Source: Tetraselmis striata
Taxonomy: Eukaryota > Chlorophyta > Chlorodendrophyceae > Chlorodendrales > Chlorodendraceae
Direction of reading: 5' to 3'
Assembly: GCA_006384855.1 (NCBI GenBank)
Contig: VCJN01003472.1
Location: 62,001-126,000, forward strand
DNA length: 64,000 nucleotides
Shown in pieces: positions 1-10,793 of this stretch. A program made the translations under genes and the position numbers. Below the pieces are notes generated by a model. It was not told the origin of the DNA, searched no databases, and worked only from the letters and a program-made list of their open reading frames with translations. How positions within the stretch are numbered: position 1 is the first letter of the stretch; each line of letters begins with the position of its first letter.

Positions 1-780
1 CGTCAAGGTGGACGGCCTTGCTGTGATGTAAGGCTATGGGTTATGGGCTCATGTAGTTTCCGGCTTGCAAATTATGTCGCCATCGCACGTTCCACCCACA
101 GCCCCCGAGCGACGCACCCCCTCGCCTTGCTGCCGACGAGTCGCAGCCGGCTCGCAAGAGGCGCCGGGAGTCGCCAAGGTGGGTGGCCTTACTACGATGC
201 TGTAAGGCTATGCTAGGTTGTTTTAGTTAGCTTCCGACTTGCTAATTATGTCGCCATCGCACGTTCGTCCGACAGCCCCCGAGTGCAACACCTGGCACGA
301 GCGACGCACCCCCTCGCCTTGCTACCGACGAGTCGCAGCCGGCTTGCAAGAGGCGCCACGAGTCGCCAAGGTGGGCGGCCTTTCTGCGAGGTAAGGCTAT
401 GATGGGCTGTTTCAGTTTTCGGCTTGCTAATTATAATGTCGCCATTGCACGTTCGACCCACAGCCCCGAGTGCAAAAGCTGGCACAAGCGACGCATCTCC
501 TCGCCCGCCGCCAACGAGTCGCAGCCGCCCTCAAAAGAAGCGACGCAAGTCGCCAAGGTGGTCGGCCTTGCTGCGACATAATGATATTGTCCACCTTTGC
601 ATTTCTATGGCTTGCTTCTTATGTCGCCATCGCGCGTTCAACCTACCCACACCCCCCCCCCCCCCCGACTGCTAGTTGCACGAGCAACGCACCCCCTCGC
701 CTTGCTGCCGCATAGTCGCAACCGGCCTCAAAAGAAGCGACGCCAGTCGCAAGGTGGGCGGCCTTGCTGCAATGTATCCG
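1..780. repeat. Tandem satellite of ~180-bp units
   Basis: At least four units follow one another head to tail. The phrase 'ATGTCGCCATCGCACGTT' or a close variant begins at about 74, 248, 436 and 621, giving periods of 174, 188 and 185 bp. Each unit also contains 'CCCTCGCCTTGCTGCCGACG', 'GTCGCAGCCGGC', 'AAGAAGCGACGC' and 'AAGGTGGGCGGCCTTGCTGC' or variants. The array continues past the left edge. Short open frames across it are by-products of the repetition. The last unit has a 15-nt C run at 652-666. Confidence 0.85.
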
Positions 781-1999
781 TTGGTTCAACCGCAGGTGTC
801 TGCTACCTGCACGCGGAAATTATTTGACGAGGGGCAGCATACCTTTGTAGCCGCCGAGGCATACAAGAACCGCCAATTAGTAGAGAGGCCTGAGATTACA
901 GACTTGACCGCTTTGTGGCCGTCTTCGGCGGGAAGCCAATGACCGATATGGTGTGGTTGTACCTCAGCCTGCCCCAGCCGGGGTGGGCCGTGGGGGCCCT
1001 GCAACTGCCGTGTCGGAACGCTTAGCGCTGCCTTGCATACCGGGACTGCCTGCGGCACCCTCTTCAGACGCCACTACTTCGGCCAAAGACGAAGGGGGGC
1101 GCCGCCCACCCCCCCTTAACGACTCTTCCAAGGTCGCAACATCACGCAAGGCTGCCCCACGCGAGGAGACGGGCCGCCCGACGGCAGACCCGATACAACT
1201 TGTTGCCATCGAGAAGAACCTCCCTACTCAACATTCCCTCATGATGTTGAAGGAGTTCCCGCACCTCCCCAAGTGCAGCGCGAATTTCGTGTATAGCCCG
1301 CAAGGGGGAACCCATACTGACCCCACAGCCCAACTTACTACTTGTTTCAGCGAGAACGGTTAGACAGGTGTGGGAGGCGGAGAACTGCCTCGACTTCGCG
1401 GCAACCTACCTACCTACCTTCGGAGAACCTGCCTCGACCCGCCGCCTTTGCCCCGTTCCGCCGCCACCAAGTGATCATGTACTTTGCGCCAGTACATGCG
1501 AATCCTAAATACCTGCACAGGGTTTAAAGCTATGATATTGTCCCATTTTCAGTGAGTCAAAAGTGAAGTATAGTGGCCTGCACCGTTTACGCTATGATCT
1601 TGTCCCAGTCCCATTTGCATCCAGCAAGATGCAGCAGTTCGCCATTGCTAGCTCTAAATGTGTGTATGTCCACCATACGCCATTGTGCGACGACTAGGGG
1701 CGGCTAGCTCGGGGGCGCGGAAGATGGCAGAGGATATATGCCCACGAGGCGGCAATCAGTTTGTCGACATGTGGCGCGCAGCCTGCGCACGGATTACGAC
1801 CCACCCGTTCATTACTTTTGACGCATGTAGTAGTTGTCCGGGAATTAAAACAGCGACTCATCACGCGACGGACGAAGGAGCGGGGTTTGGAAACGAACGA
1901 GGATGGCCGGAAGCTTGAGCTTTCATATACGACACTACATTTATTTTTCCCTGCTATGGTTAGAGATGCCGGGCCCTAAGAGGAACTCACCCCCGTCTG
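781..1999. other. No confident gene; remnant repeat at its right end
   Basis: A 136-codon open frame at 953-1363 has no recognisable domain and I do not call it. The stretch 1850-1999 resembles the 3' end of the unknown element that ends at 31330. Shared features are 'GGCCGG-AGCTTGA', a 'CCCT-C-TAGAGAT' block and 'CTAAGA-GAACTCA'. This makes it a likely terminal fragment of a relative of that element, cut by the PAT-like element that begins at 2000. Confidence 0.4.
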
Positions 2000-2184
2000 A
2001 TCTAAACTAGTTTATGGGGTTTCTCTCCTTGACCTAACCGCTTTTTAGCTACAAGTGCTGCTCAGTGGTACGGAAACTATGCATCTGTTGTTGCGCCCTT
2101 TTCAGGTGCAGCACGAGTAGACATAAAAGCAGCCAGAACAGCTGAGCCTGCCATCTTCCAGTTTTCGCTGCGTTCCACGCAGCG
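2000..2184 (+). repeat. A1 repeat of PAT-like element 1
   Basis: It is nearly identical to A2 (4918-5102), with a constant offset of 2918 and only a few substitutions. It begins 'ATCTAAACTAGTTTATGGGG' and ends 'TTCCACGCAGCG'. Confidence 0.9.
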
Positions 2185-2230
2185 ACGTAAAAACTGTATC
2201 GTAACCAGTTGCGGGCAAGGTCACCCCAGG

Positions 2231-3173
2231 TTGTTCAAGACCACACCCGGCTCACCACCCGAGTGTGATATTCTCGTCCGTACGTCCGTGCGTTACCATG
2301 CCAGATGGAGAAACGAAGAACCCGTCGCCGAGCCGACGTTGGAGTCGCTGAGCGCAGATATGAGGGCCCAGTCTTCATTACTGCGAGAGTTGGCTACAGC
2401 TGTGGCGCAATTGACGGCTCGTGATCGCGTTGTTGATGGGGAAGGAGCACATGGCTCCGGCTCCGGGCAGCGCTTCGCGGGACAGCCGACAGGCAGCGGG
2501 GGAGCCGCAGAGCGCCCCGCTAGAGCTAGCCCAGAGCGGCCGTGTCGGAGCAAAATCCGTGAGTGCCGAGGATGACTACCTCGCGGTGCCAGAGCTACTG
2601 CAGAGAGCAGAGTCTGGTTACGAGGCCGTTCGACCGGTCAGCCGAGTGCCTGGACTCTTCCCCCTGAGCACCGACCTAACGAACGAGTACCTCAAGCATG
2701 ACGACCGGCGTCTGCCGGCCCAGGAAGAGTACTTGTGGATGTCGTGTTTCGGGGCCCACATGGCCGCACTTTTCGTGGCTCTCGATGAGCTGCTACCTTA
2801 CGTCCCTGCCGCTAACCAGGACTTCACCCCCTACCTCGCGAGAGCTCGGAATCACGCCGAGGCCATCGACAAGGCGTTTCGTTTTCGTTTGGCTTTCCTG
2901 CGGAGGCTAAATGAGATCAAGCGTGTGCACGGTGACCAAGGCGTTCTGGACGTGCTGCGAGCTCAGCATTTTCAGCCTGCTTCGGAGCATCTGGGTTCCG
3001 CGATTTTTGGGGACCTCATGAAGGACTACGAGCGTCGTGTCTTCGAGGCGACCGTTGCCAGCAGCGCAAAGGCAACCGCTACTGCCAGAGTAGCAGCTGC
3101 AGCTGCAGGTAGCGGGCGTGGGCGAGGACGTGGCGGCGGGCGTGGACGTGGCCGCGAAGGTGAGCACGAGTGA
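2231..3173 (+). pseudogene. gag-like gene of PAT-like element 1 (frameshifted)
   Basis: The first part reads in the 2231 frame and gives a helical, coiled-coil-like stretch ('TLESLSADMRAQSSLLREL'). Near 2420-2440 the coding signal moves to the frame open from 2421 to 3173. That frame carries a mostly helical core and a C-terminal Arg-Gly tail (repeated 'GRGRG'), as expected of a nucleic-acid-binding Gag. The position before the recombinase frame and the similar layout of the gag at 10794-11747 support the call. The family is poorly conserved, so the name rests on context. The apparent frame change means either decay or a programmed or erroneous shift. Confidence 0.55.
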
Positions 3174-3209
3174 CGGTGTAGGGCGCCTTTCGTCGGAGCT
3201 GCTGGAGCT

Positions 3210-4835
3210 TTGCGAGGCCACCTTTCGGTGACCGCCGCAAGACGCACCCTTGCAGCTCAACGGCGAGATGGGCGCCCTGTGTCAGGACCTGACCCCCCCA
3301 CCTTACAGACTTCATTTAGACCTTCCTCGGTGCGGCGCTTCTTACAGCTACAGCCGAGTGCGGCTCAACCATCCGCACACCTGCACATGGCGGCTCAACC
3401 AACCGCCTTTCTTACCACCCCATCTTTGCGTCCGTCGGTTGTTACACTACGTGTCACAACTGGTTCGCAACGACCAAGTTTCGCGCGTGTACGTTATGCA
3501 CGGGACAGGCGCTACGAGCGCGAAGGGCGCGCGGGGCGGCCCTCTTACCTGAACCTAGCCCCGCAAACCCGTTCTGAAGCTACTGCAAACCCGTCCAGCA
3601 GCTACCGGCCAACCGCCGGGAACCTAACCGCTGCTGCCGAGTACTTTGCGAACAGTAGTCGTACCGGTGGAACTCTGTCGGTAAAACGACGCACGTACGT
3701 AATTGACGAGCCCGCAGCTGTCGCTCCGTGGGCTGCGTCACTGCGATCCCGGCTGCAGGACGCGTTCAGCTCGGACGAGCTGGGCCAGCGAACGCTCGAC
3801 CTGCTCTCCAGTTCCCTCAGCGCTCAGACACTCAAGAGCTACGCCGGCAGACTGTCTCAGTTCGCGGAGTTCTGCCACGACTCTGAAAACATCAGTCCGC
3901 TGGAAGCGACTACCGCTACTGTCGTTCGGTATGTTGCCAGGATCGGGGAGCGAGGGCACATCGCAGCTAAGTCGCTGCAACCCTACTTGTCTGCAATCAA
4001 CACGTTCTTCGAGCTGCACAACCTCGTCCCAATCGCCAAGGACAGTCTGCACCTAACTTCAGCAAGGCGTGGGCTGATGCTGCGTCAGCGCCGGTTGGAC
4101 GCTGCCCCTTTGCGTGTCCCTCTGTCTGCGGATGTAGCCTATCGCTTCGTCACAAAGGCCGAGGTAATCGTGTCTGCTCCTTACCCAGAGTACCATCTCG
4201 ACTTCCGAGCTCTCCTGGCCTCGGTTGTCAACTTCATGTTCTTTGCCAGGGGCCTTACTGGCGTCTTCTGTCGAGTGCGAGATGTGCATGTCGACACCTA
4301 CAACATCACCTTGCAAGTGTACCGCGAGAAGAGTCGCGCTGGCCGACGGGGACCCGACGACCTGCGCGTACTTCCCCTTCCTGTGTCCGAGCACCCTCGA
4401 GTGGCACGTCTCTTGCACCACTTCATCGACAACGTCCAATCTGTCCCCCTGGTTACTGTTGGCTTGGCTGCGTCAAACTTCTGGGCTGTCACTGCGGCCG
4501 AGCAGTCAAAACCTTGGACTGCGGCTACAATGTCAGACTGGCTGTCTGCAACCATCAGTCTAGTCAACGCTGCCCCCCCTGCTGGCACTTCCTGGACTTC
4601 ACAAAGTCTTCGCAAGGGCGCGGCCTCTGCAGCGAATGCCATCGGAGTGCCATTGTCCCACATTCGCTACCAAGGCGGTTGGGCCACTAACTCTGACGTC
4701 GTTCTGGACTACATCGACCCCAACGTTCTTCCTTCACTTGGCGCATGGTTCTTCTTTGGACACATCGCCCCCCTCCGCCACTTCCAAGTCCAACAGGACT
4801 CCGCAGCGGTGGCCTTCCCAGTGCCTCCTTCATGA
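3210..4835 (+). CDS. Tyrosine recombinase (DIRS/PAT type)
   Basis: The C-terminal ~330 residues form a tyrosine recombinase, the enzyme that integrates the circular cDNA of this retrotransposon group. The N-terminal SAM-like helical part starts near 'SSSLSAQTLKSYAGRLSQF'. The catalytic part includes 'FFARGLTGVFCRVRDV' (about residue 345), the 'SQSLRKGAAS' box (about 464-473, with Ser in place of the common His before L-R) and the nucleophile in 'VLDYIDPN' (Tyr about 501). The first ~150 residues are low in complexity, and the true start is uncertain because the open frame has no early ATG. It is homologous to the recombinase at 7596-8760. There is no internal stop, so it may be intact. Confidence 0.85.
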   Translation: MRGHLSVTAARRTLAAQRRDGRPVSGPDPPTLQTSFRPSSVRRFLQLQPSAAQPSAHLHMAAQPTAFLTTPSLRPSVVTLRVTTGSQRPSFARVRYARDRRYEREGRAGRPSYLNLAPQTRSEATANPSSSYRPTAGNLTAAAEYFANSSRTGGTLSVKRRTYVIDEPAAVAPWAASLRSRLQDAFSSDELGQRTLDLLSSSLSAQTLKSYAGRLSQFAEFCHDSENISPLEATTATVVRYVARIGERGHIAAKSLQPYLSAINTFFELHNLVPIAKDSLHLTSARRGLMLRQRRLDAAPLRVPLSADVAYRFVTKAEVIVSAPYPEYHLDFRALLASVVNFMFFARGLTGVFCRVRDVHVDTYNITLQVYREKSRAGRRGPDDLRVLPLPVSEHPRVARLLHHFIDNVQSVPLVTVGLAASNFWAVTAAEQSKPWTAATMSDWLSATISLVNAAPPAGTSWTSQSLRKGAASAANAIGVPLSHIRYQGGWATNSDVVLDYIDPNVLPSLGAWFFFGHIAPLRHFQVQQDSAAVAFPVPPS

Positions 4836-4890
4836 CTTGGCGCTACCTCTTCTCCGTCAATCCACCGCTCTCCCCCGTTCGCTCAAGACT

Positions 4891-4920
4891 GGCAAAACCA
4901 GACTCAACCTTGAAATTATC
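4891..4920 (+). repeat. B1 repeat of PAT-like element 1
   Basis: It starts 'GGCAAAACCAGACTCAACCT' and differs from B2 (5196-5225) at two positions. It directly abuts A2. Confidence 0.8.
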
Positions 4921-5102
4921 TAAACTAGTTTATGGGGTTTCCCTCCTTGACCTAACCGCTTTTTAGCTACAAGTGCTGCTCAGTGGTACGGGAACTAGGC
5001 ATCTGTTGTTGCGCCCTTTTCAGGTGCAGCACGAGTAGACATAAAAGCAGCGAGAACAGCTGAGCCTGCCATCTTCCAGTTTTCGCTGCGTTCCACGCAG
5101 CG
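4918..5102 (+). repeat. A2 repeat of PAT-like element 1
   Basis: This is the second copy of the 185-bp A repeat. It sits between B1 and B2. Confidence 0.9.
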
Positions 5103-5195
5103 CCCCCCCTGACTCCGTTTTCCCTCCACGCTTTCGCTAAACCATCATGCCAATTTCGGCTCTTGACCGTGTAAAACAGCCTGCGCGACCTTTTT

Positions 5196-5225
5196 GGCAA
5201 AACCAGACTCAACTTTGAAACTATC
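5196..5225 (+). repeat. B2 repeat of PAT-like element 1
   Basis: It starts 'GGCAAAACCAGACTCAACTT' and matches B1. It marks the 3' end of the element. Confidence 0.8.
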
Positions 5226-7191
5226 CTAACGAAATCGCGATCCTTACTAATTTGGTAACCTGTACATTAAAAAGATCATGGATCCTTGATGATCCTTGAT
5301 GACGTCGGTACTGGTTAATCGTACGGTCCAGATCCCATAGTGATTTGGAAAACCAAATCGCTATTTGGTCATCGCGGGTGTTCGGATTGGTGGTCAAATC
5401 ACGAGGCTCCAGTAAGTCGGACCTCGGCGAGTGACGAAATCACTCGCGTTTCCTATTTGGTCGCGTAACGGTCGGTACGTCAAAGAGGCTGGATGGACGG
5501 CGCACATGCGCCCATCGTTCATCGCACGGCTCGCAGCTGTCGTGTGTAACGAACTCGCCGCCGCCCACGGGTGGCCCACCTGCGGCCCGCGCCCCATCCG
5601 TGGCACACCCACCAGTCCACCACCCGGCCGCCATTACCCGTCTACTGCGTGTTCGGCCGCCTACGTCGAGGCGACCGCCCCAACCCGAAAGTCAATCAAC
5701 GTTTCTCGCCGAGGGGCTATTGCTAGCGTACCGGAAGAGGACAGTCTTTTTGCTCTCATCCCAACCGATGACGACGAGGAACACACGACGCCATGGCAAC
5801 TGACGACAGTCGGACGCGCCCGCCGTGTGTGCGCCAGTATGAGCGGCGCCATGGTGGTAGGCGGGTGCCACATATGTAGGCTGCGCAATGCGATATACCA
5901 TCAGTGAGTACGGACACAATGCGCACGGGCGGGGCTCCGAGCCGCTAACCACAGCGGCGGGCGCGGGGGGGAGCGGCTACGGTTACGGGCGCGGATGGCG
6001 TAATCAGTTGTAATCGCGAAATATGCATACACGGTCGCTATTTGGTCAGGATAGGATGCATTCCTGCATGCTATTCTCGTAGGGGCAAAATCGGGTTTCC
6101 AAATCAGTGATTTGGTTAGGATAGGACGGCGGTCAGTCTGAGTGGCGGAGAGCAGAATGCTTGCAGGTTGCAATCGATATAATTTTCAATCTCAATTTGC
6201 GGCATGCGTGGACAACGAGGGCTACTAGTATGATGTTCCGCGCTGTTTCCCTGCCGGTGTTGAGAGGGGGTGCTATCTCTAGTACTAGGACCCGTACCGT
6301 GGCTGATGAATATATGCAGATAGGTGGTCTTCAGCACTTCATCGTACTCACACCGATACATCATCAGTCGCTATCCTACACAGAGGTACAGGTACCCGGT
6401 ATTTAACACTTGGCCCTGATACGCTGGTCGCACGCTACTCGCACGCTAGTCGCTACGTGCTACGCGACGGCCGACGACCCTCTGCTATGCTTTATATGCG
6501 GGTTGGTGCAGGCGCCAGCCAGCCAGCGCTGTAGCATTAAGCAGAGCCAGTGTGATCATAGTTTATCATAATGTAAATCCTCATGCGCGAGCCGCGCATG
6601 CCACGCCGGGCGCGCCGCCGCCGTAGCAGTGAGTGGTTACATGTGCCAGAAATTCGAGAAATCCACAGAAATCCAGAAGGAAATCCAGCCGCCGCCGCAG
6701 TAGCAATAGCAGTGATGCCCGATTGTAGATAATACACAATCCTTACAGCGGTCGCGACTAAACAGTAAGAAAGTGCTGACGTAGTAGACCTACGAATCAC
6801 TGACTACCTATCCCCAGCAGGGCTCGGATTAGTGCTGAGTAGCGCTACTACTCGACACCCCCGATGGAAAAAAAAACGAAGAAAAATGAAGAAGCGTATC
6901 ACGAAACGCGCCCACTTCGAGAACGCGCTGTTCTGATATTAGATTAGAAGGACCTTTCTGATTGCCTTTTATTTTGGTGATTTCCGATATCGCCTTCTGC
7001 TGCTAGCTCATGTAAATAATAATTGGAAGGACGACGCTAGAATTACAGCACTAGGGACCTTCCACTCGCAAAAAAGAAGGACCAACTTTTCGGTTCGTAG
7101 TCGTAACGGGTAACTAACGTACTCGTAAAAAACTGGTCTTTCATGTGCAGCCGCGGCCCAAGGACCAGTTTCCTCGTACAAAAACTGACCC
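5226..7191. other. No gene seen; fold-back, MITE-like repeats
   Basis: No frame here has recognisable coding content. The left part (5223-5460) and right part (6010-6124) share 'CGCTATTTGGTCA' and 'ATTTGGT-AGGATAGG' motifs in both orientations. 'TATCCTAACGAAATC' at 5222 is roughly the reverse complement of 'GATTTGGTTAGGATA' at 6109-6123. This suggests a ~900-bp fold-back or MITE-like element next to PAT-like element 1. The rest (6125-7191) shows only a hairpin at 7129-7171, with stems 'AAACTGGTCTT' and 'AAGGACCAGTTT'. Confidence 0.35.
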
Positions 7192-7218
7192 TTAGACAGA
7201 GTGCGAGTCACGTTGCCA
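7192..7218 (-). repeat. B2 repeat of PAT-like element 2
   Basis: 'TTAGACAGAGTGCGAGTCAC' plus 'GTTGCCA' is repeated exactly at 7531-7557. Confidence 0.85.
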
Positions 7219-7280
7219 GAAGCGAGTGTCTTGTCTTACAAGCCCCTCGCCACACCAAACAAGATGGGTGGGACGGGTGG

Positions 7281-7530
7281 GTGCGTGAAGCGCAACAACA
7301 AAAGGGATGAGCGCTATGGTCTAGACAGTTGGCTAAGTAGTAGTTGCAGGCAGGCAGGGAAACAGGTCGGGAGCTGGTGCGGTCGCGAGTCCGCTGCTCA
7401 CTGTCCCATCCTGGAAGATTCTAGACAGAGCCGATGACTGGCTACTGTGCTATATTTTCCAGGCGGTAGTCGTTCGACCGCACAACTCGGTCCGTCGTCT
7501 GACTAAGCTCAGTTAAGTACTTAACAACGA
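7281..7530 (-). repeat. A2 repeat of PAT-like element 2
   Basis: This 250-bp repeat matches 11851-12100 without length change. It begins 'GTGCGTGAAGCGCAACA' and ends 'AGTTAAGTACTTAACAACGA' on the plus strand. Confidence 0.92.
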
Positions 7531-7557
7531 TTAGACAGAGTGCGAGTCACGTTGCCA
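7531..7557 (-). repeat. B1 repeat of PAT-like element 2
   Basis: It is an exact 27-bp copy of B2 and directly abuts A2. Confidence 0.85.
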
Positions 7558-7595
7558 AGCAAAACCGGAAGGCCACAGTTACCGGTGAAAACCAG

Positions 7596-8760
7596 TCACT
7601 GTGAAAGATTAGCAGCGGAACGCTGCGGTGCCAGGGAGCCGAAGAAGTAGCGGGCCCCAGCGGAGTCCAGGATGCCTGGCACGATGTAATTGAGGACCAC
7701 GCCGCTGCCCACTTTCCAGCCGCCAAGCCAGCGAATCGTAGGCATAGGGACGCCCGTGGCCGAGGTTGCGGACGCCCCGCCACTGCGAAGGCTGTGCGAC
7801 GACCAGCAGAAACCAGCAGGCGGGGTAGCGTCAACTGCCAAGGCAGCGGCAGTTACCCATTCGGAGACAGTAGCAGCGGTCCACGTGCCGGGATCATCAT
7901 CAGGGAGCTGCCAAAACCGAGTAGCACCGGGCAGCACGTGATCGCGGCAGCTGACGAAGAACTCCAAAAGCTCCGCGATTTCGGGGTGCGCCTCGCGGGA
8001 AATTTGCAGCACCGGACGAGGCGCCCCGGAAGGCTTGCCCTTAAGTACTCGACGGTACAGCGTAATGCTGCGGGCATCAACCGCCAAATCGCGCACGCCG
8101 CACCCCGTACTGGTACCCGCGCGGTGACAAAAAAGGAAATTGACCGCGGTAACGAGCAGGGCACGGAATGTGGGCAGGTCGCACGCGATGGACCTGTGAG
8201 AAACCAGCCGCAGCGCACGCCGAACACAGGCGAGGGCGACGTCCGCAGGCAGAGGCACCCGGTAGTCCGGGGCGTCCAGCACCTGCTGAGCCAGCTCCCA
8301 ACCGCGCATCGCCTGGTTGACGAAAGGCCCAAGCGCCGGCGGCTCCTTGAAATTATCGGTGAAAAAGGCGTTGATCGCTGAAAGGTAGGGTCCAAAGGCA
8401 CCAGCCTTGTTGCGGCCACGTGCCGCAACCCAAGAGATGTACCGAACGATGAGCGGCGGATCCGCCGTGTCCGGCAATCTCCCATTTTGCGCGCAGAACT
8501 CGCAGAATAGGTTGAATTCAGATCCGTAAGACTGCACGGTACGTTCCGCGCGCGAAGACATCAAGAAATCCGCGGCACGGCGCCCAACCTCGTCGTCGCC
8601 GAGTAACCGCAGTAGCCCAGGTCGCATAATCGCTGCCCATGGTGCAGACGGTACGTTCGATTTCAACCCGTACCGCACAGCCGGGTGTTGTCTGCTGTGA
8701 GCATCTGTACGGGAGATCTGAAAAACGTCCGCGGAAACGTCCAAGGTAGCAGCCGCAGCA
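7596..8760 (-). CDS. Tyrosine recombinase of PAT-like element 2
   Basis: The frame encodes a tyrosine recombinase homologous to that at 3210-4835. Shared blocks include 'GPYLSAINAFF', 'VPLPADVAL', 'DLPTFRALLVTAVNFLF', the catalytic 'SSHSLRSGGAS' (His-x-Leu-Arg box), 'IRWLGGWKVGSGVVLNYI' with the nucleophilic Tyr, and the terminal 'ARYFFGSLAP'. The open frame runs back to 10715, but beyond about 8760 it lies antiphase over the RT gene and is a shadow. The real start is therefore near the end of the RT frame (8762), so the two frames abut or overlap slightly. It would insert cDNA at a target without duplication. Confidence 0.88.
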
Positions 8761-8761
8761 C

Positions 8762-10793
8762 TTAACGCCCCGTAACCGGCGCGTCGCGACCGGTAGAAGA
8801 AGGACGGAAGGGAAGGCGGAAGAGCATCACGCTCCAGGGCGGCGGCCCGACGCCCGCGCGGCGCCCGAGCAGCCCGGGAAAGAACAGATCGCGGGAAGGA
8901 GGGTAGTGCAGTACCTCTGTAGCCATCTCGTGTAGCTGCTGGAGCCAAGGGCGGCCGTGCCAGGCCGGGGCGACCACGGTTGCCGCGGCCCCCGATTGCT
9001 GCAGCTTTAGCACCAGATCGTCCAGCAGCTGCCAGGGGGGATTGCACCAGTTCACTTCGGCGCGCCACGTGGCGTCCGACTGGGCCAAGGAGTCCACCGC
9101 CTCGGTACCTGGGACCGTCCACCGGGAGTTGTACCGAGGTAACAAGGCGTTCTCCATAGTTGCGAATCGGTCGACCGTATGAGGTCCCCAGATGCGATCG
9201 ACGTACCGGAATATACGAGGATTGATCATCCAATCGGAAAAGTCCTTCTCTCGCGAAAGCTTGTCCGCCCATGCGTTCGCCGCAGACCGAATGTACCGTA
9301 CTCGTAAACGAATATCGTGTACATCCAGCAAATACCATAGCTTGCGAAGTTCCGCCATAAGCACCGGTGACCGAGTAGTCAAATTGGACAGGATATGCAC
9401 CACCGCCTGATTGTCCTCGTACAAAAGTACGCGGCGCCCCATCAGCCGTGGCAAAAATGACTGTATGGCGAGACGTACCGCTTTGAGCTCCTTGTACGTT
9501 ATATGACGTCGACGATCCTCCTCGTACCAATATCCGCGTGCCTCCGTAGTTTCGCACAGTACCGCACCCCAGCCGTACTGGCTGGAGTCCGTGTGCAGAT
9601 AGGCTGTCTCCACCGGGCGCAGAATCGGTGCGCCGTTGTGGCGCGTGGGAACATCGCGCCACCACTCCAAATCGCGAATGAGCTGACGCGTCAGAACGAC
9701 CTTGCCGCTCGGAGAGGAGCATCGGCCCAGGACGGTGTGCGCCTCGCGGAGGTAGAAACGTGCCGGAGGCATCGCGAGGTAGAGGAACTGGCCCTGCCCG
9801 GCGAGAGACGCAAGGAGTTTGGCCGGCGCGTGGCGGCGGCGGCGCGCAGCGATGCACATGAGGTCGCGGGCCAGGTTGGAGAGCCGACGCAGTTTCGCCG
9901 CTGGGGCGCGGAACTGCATAGTGACCAGGTCCAAGTCCATGCCTAAGTGCTGCAGCTGCTGGGTGGGCTCGGGGTGCGCCTTGGTGGGGTGCCTGGCCAG
10001 GCCCAGGCGCCCCCAGAGTCGCTCGACCTCGGCCCGTAGGCGTAGAGCCAGCTGGCGCGACGGTGCCAGAAACAGGAAGTCGTCGATGAACGGTAGGAGG
10101 CAAACGCCGCGCGCCTTGCGGCGACGCAAGCGTCGACGGAAGGGCCGGCCGTAGCTGCTGTAGGTCGCGAAGTCTGGTTGACGCAGGTAGCGCACCATGA
10201 CCGCCATCAGAGTGCAGAAGTAGTAAGGGCTTAGCGACCAACCCATGGGGAGGGCCGCGAAGCGCCACAGGGTGCCACGTACGTTGATTGTAAAGAAGTC
10301 GCGGACGTCCTCCCGCAAGCCCAGGGCGTAGTAGCCGTCCTGCAGGTCGAAGGAAAACGCCCAGTCGCCGCGTTTCGCCAGGTACCGCAGGCGACGCAGA
10401 GTTTCGAATCGCATGGAATAGACCGCGCAGTAAGAGTTTAGATGGCGCAGGTCTATTACAAGGCGCCACTGGTTGCAGCCCGGCTTTGGTACTAGGAAGA
10501 CTCGCGACACGTAGTGCTCGCGCACGCCAGGTTCTAGCGCGCCGACTGTTACTAGTCGCTGGCTCTCCCGCTCCCACCACTCGAGCTGCTGAGGCGTAGC
10601 GTCCTGTAGAGAGACGCCCCGGTGGAAAGGCGTGGGCGCCGCGCCAGAGAAGGGTAGCGGCACTCCCTCGCGAACCCACCGGAGCACGCGCCCGCTCGCC
10701 CCGATTCGCCGCCACTCCCGCCAGTTCTGCCGCACGCGATGGCGCAGAAACGTGGAGGGGCGTGGTAACGAAGCGGAACGGCGGGCCGCACCG
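8762..10793 (-). CDS. Reverse transcriptase / RNase H / methyltransferase-like polyprotein
   Basis: The order is RT, RNase H, then a Dam-methylase-like region, the known DIRS/PAT arrangement. RT blocks include 'GCNQWRLVIDLRHLNSYC', 'WAFSFDLQDGYYALGL', 'LPMGWSLSPYYF' and the active-site 'LLPFIDDFLFL' (the DIRS-type variant of Y-x-D-D). RNase H shows 'YLHTDSSQYGWGAVL', 'YKELKAVRLA', 'YEDNQAVVHILS' and 'ADKLSR'. The C-terminal part has 'VDRFATMENALLPRYNSRW', then 'WCNPPW' (plus-strand 9032-9043) and 'AATVVAPAW', matching the N-P-P-W/Y signature of N6-adenine methylase-like folds. The open frame extends upstream to 11455 but there overlaps gag in another frame. Entry is therefore probably by frameshift or reinitiation near 10790-10890. 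Confidence 0.9.

Larger units (their letters stand above)
2000..5225 (+). mobile_element. PAT-like YR retrotransposon derivative without RT
   Basis: The ends form the split direct repeat typical of the PAT group of tyrosine-recombinase retrotransposons. The 185-bp A repeat occurs at 2000-2184 and 4918-5102 with no length difference. The ~30-bp B repeat occurs at 4891-4920 and 5196-5225, giving the order A1, coding, B1-A2-B2. The interior holds only a gag-like frame and a tyrosine recombinase. No reverse transcriptase, RNase H or methyltransferase-like region fits in the 37 bp between them. I infer a non-autonomous internal-deletion form that depends on an intact relative for reverse transcription. 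YR elements make no target-site duplication, and none is seen. Confidence 0.8.

Noticed and set aside
953..1363. 136-codon open frame
   Set aside because: No domain, no homologue in the window and ordinary length for this GC content.
7201..7437. Small plus-strand frames in the A2 and B repeats of PAT-like element 2
   Set aside because: They lie inside non-coding terminal repeats and are not conserved as coding.
8760..10715. 1039-codon minus-strand frame extending over the RT gene
   Set aside because: Only its last ~390 codons (the recombinase) have family motifs; the rest is the antiphase of the RT/RNase H gene in GC-rich DNA.
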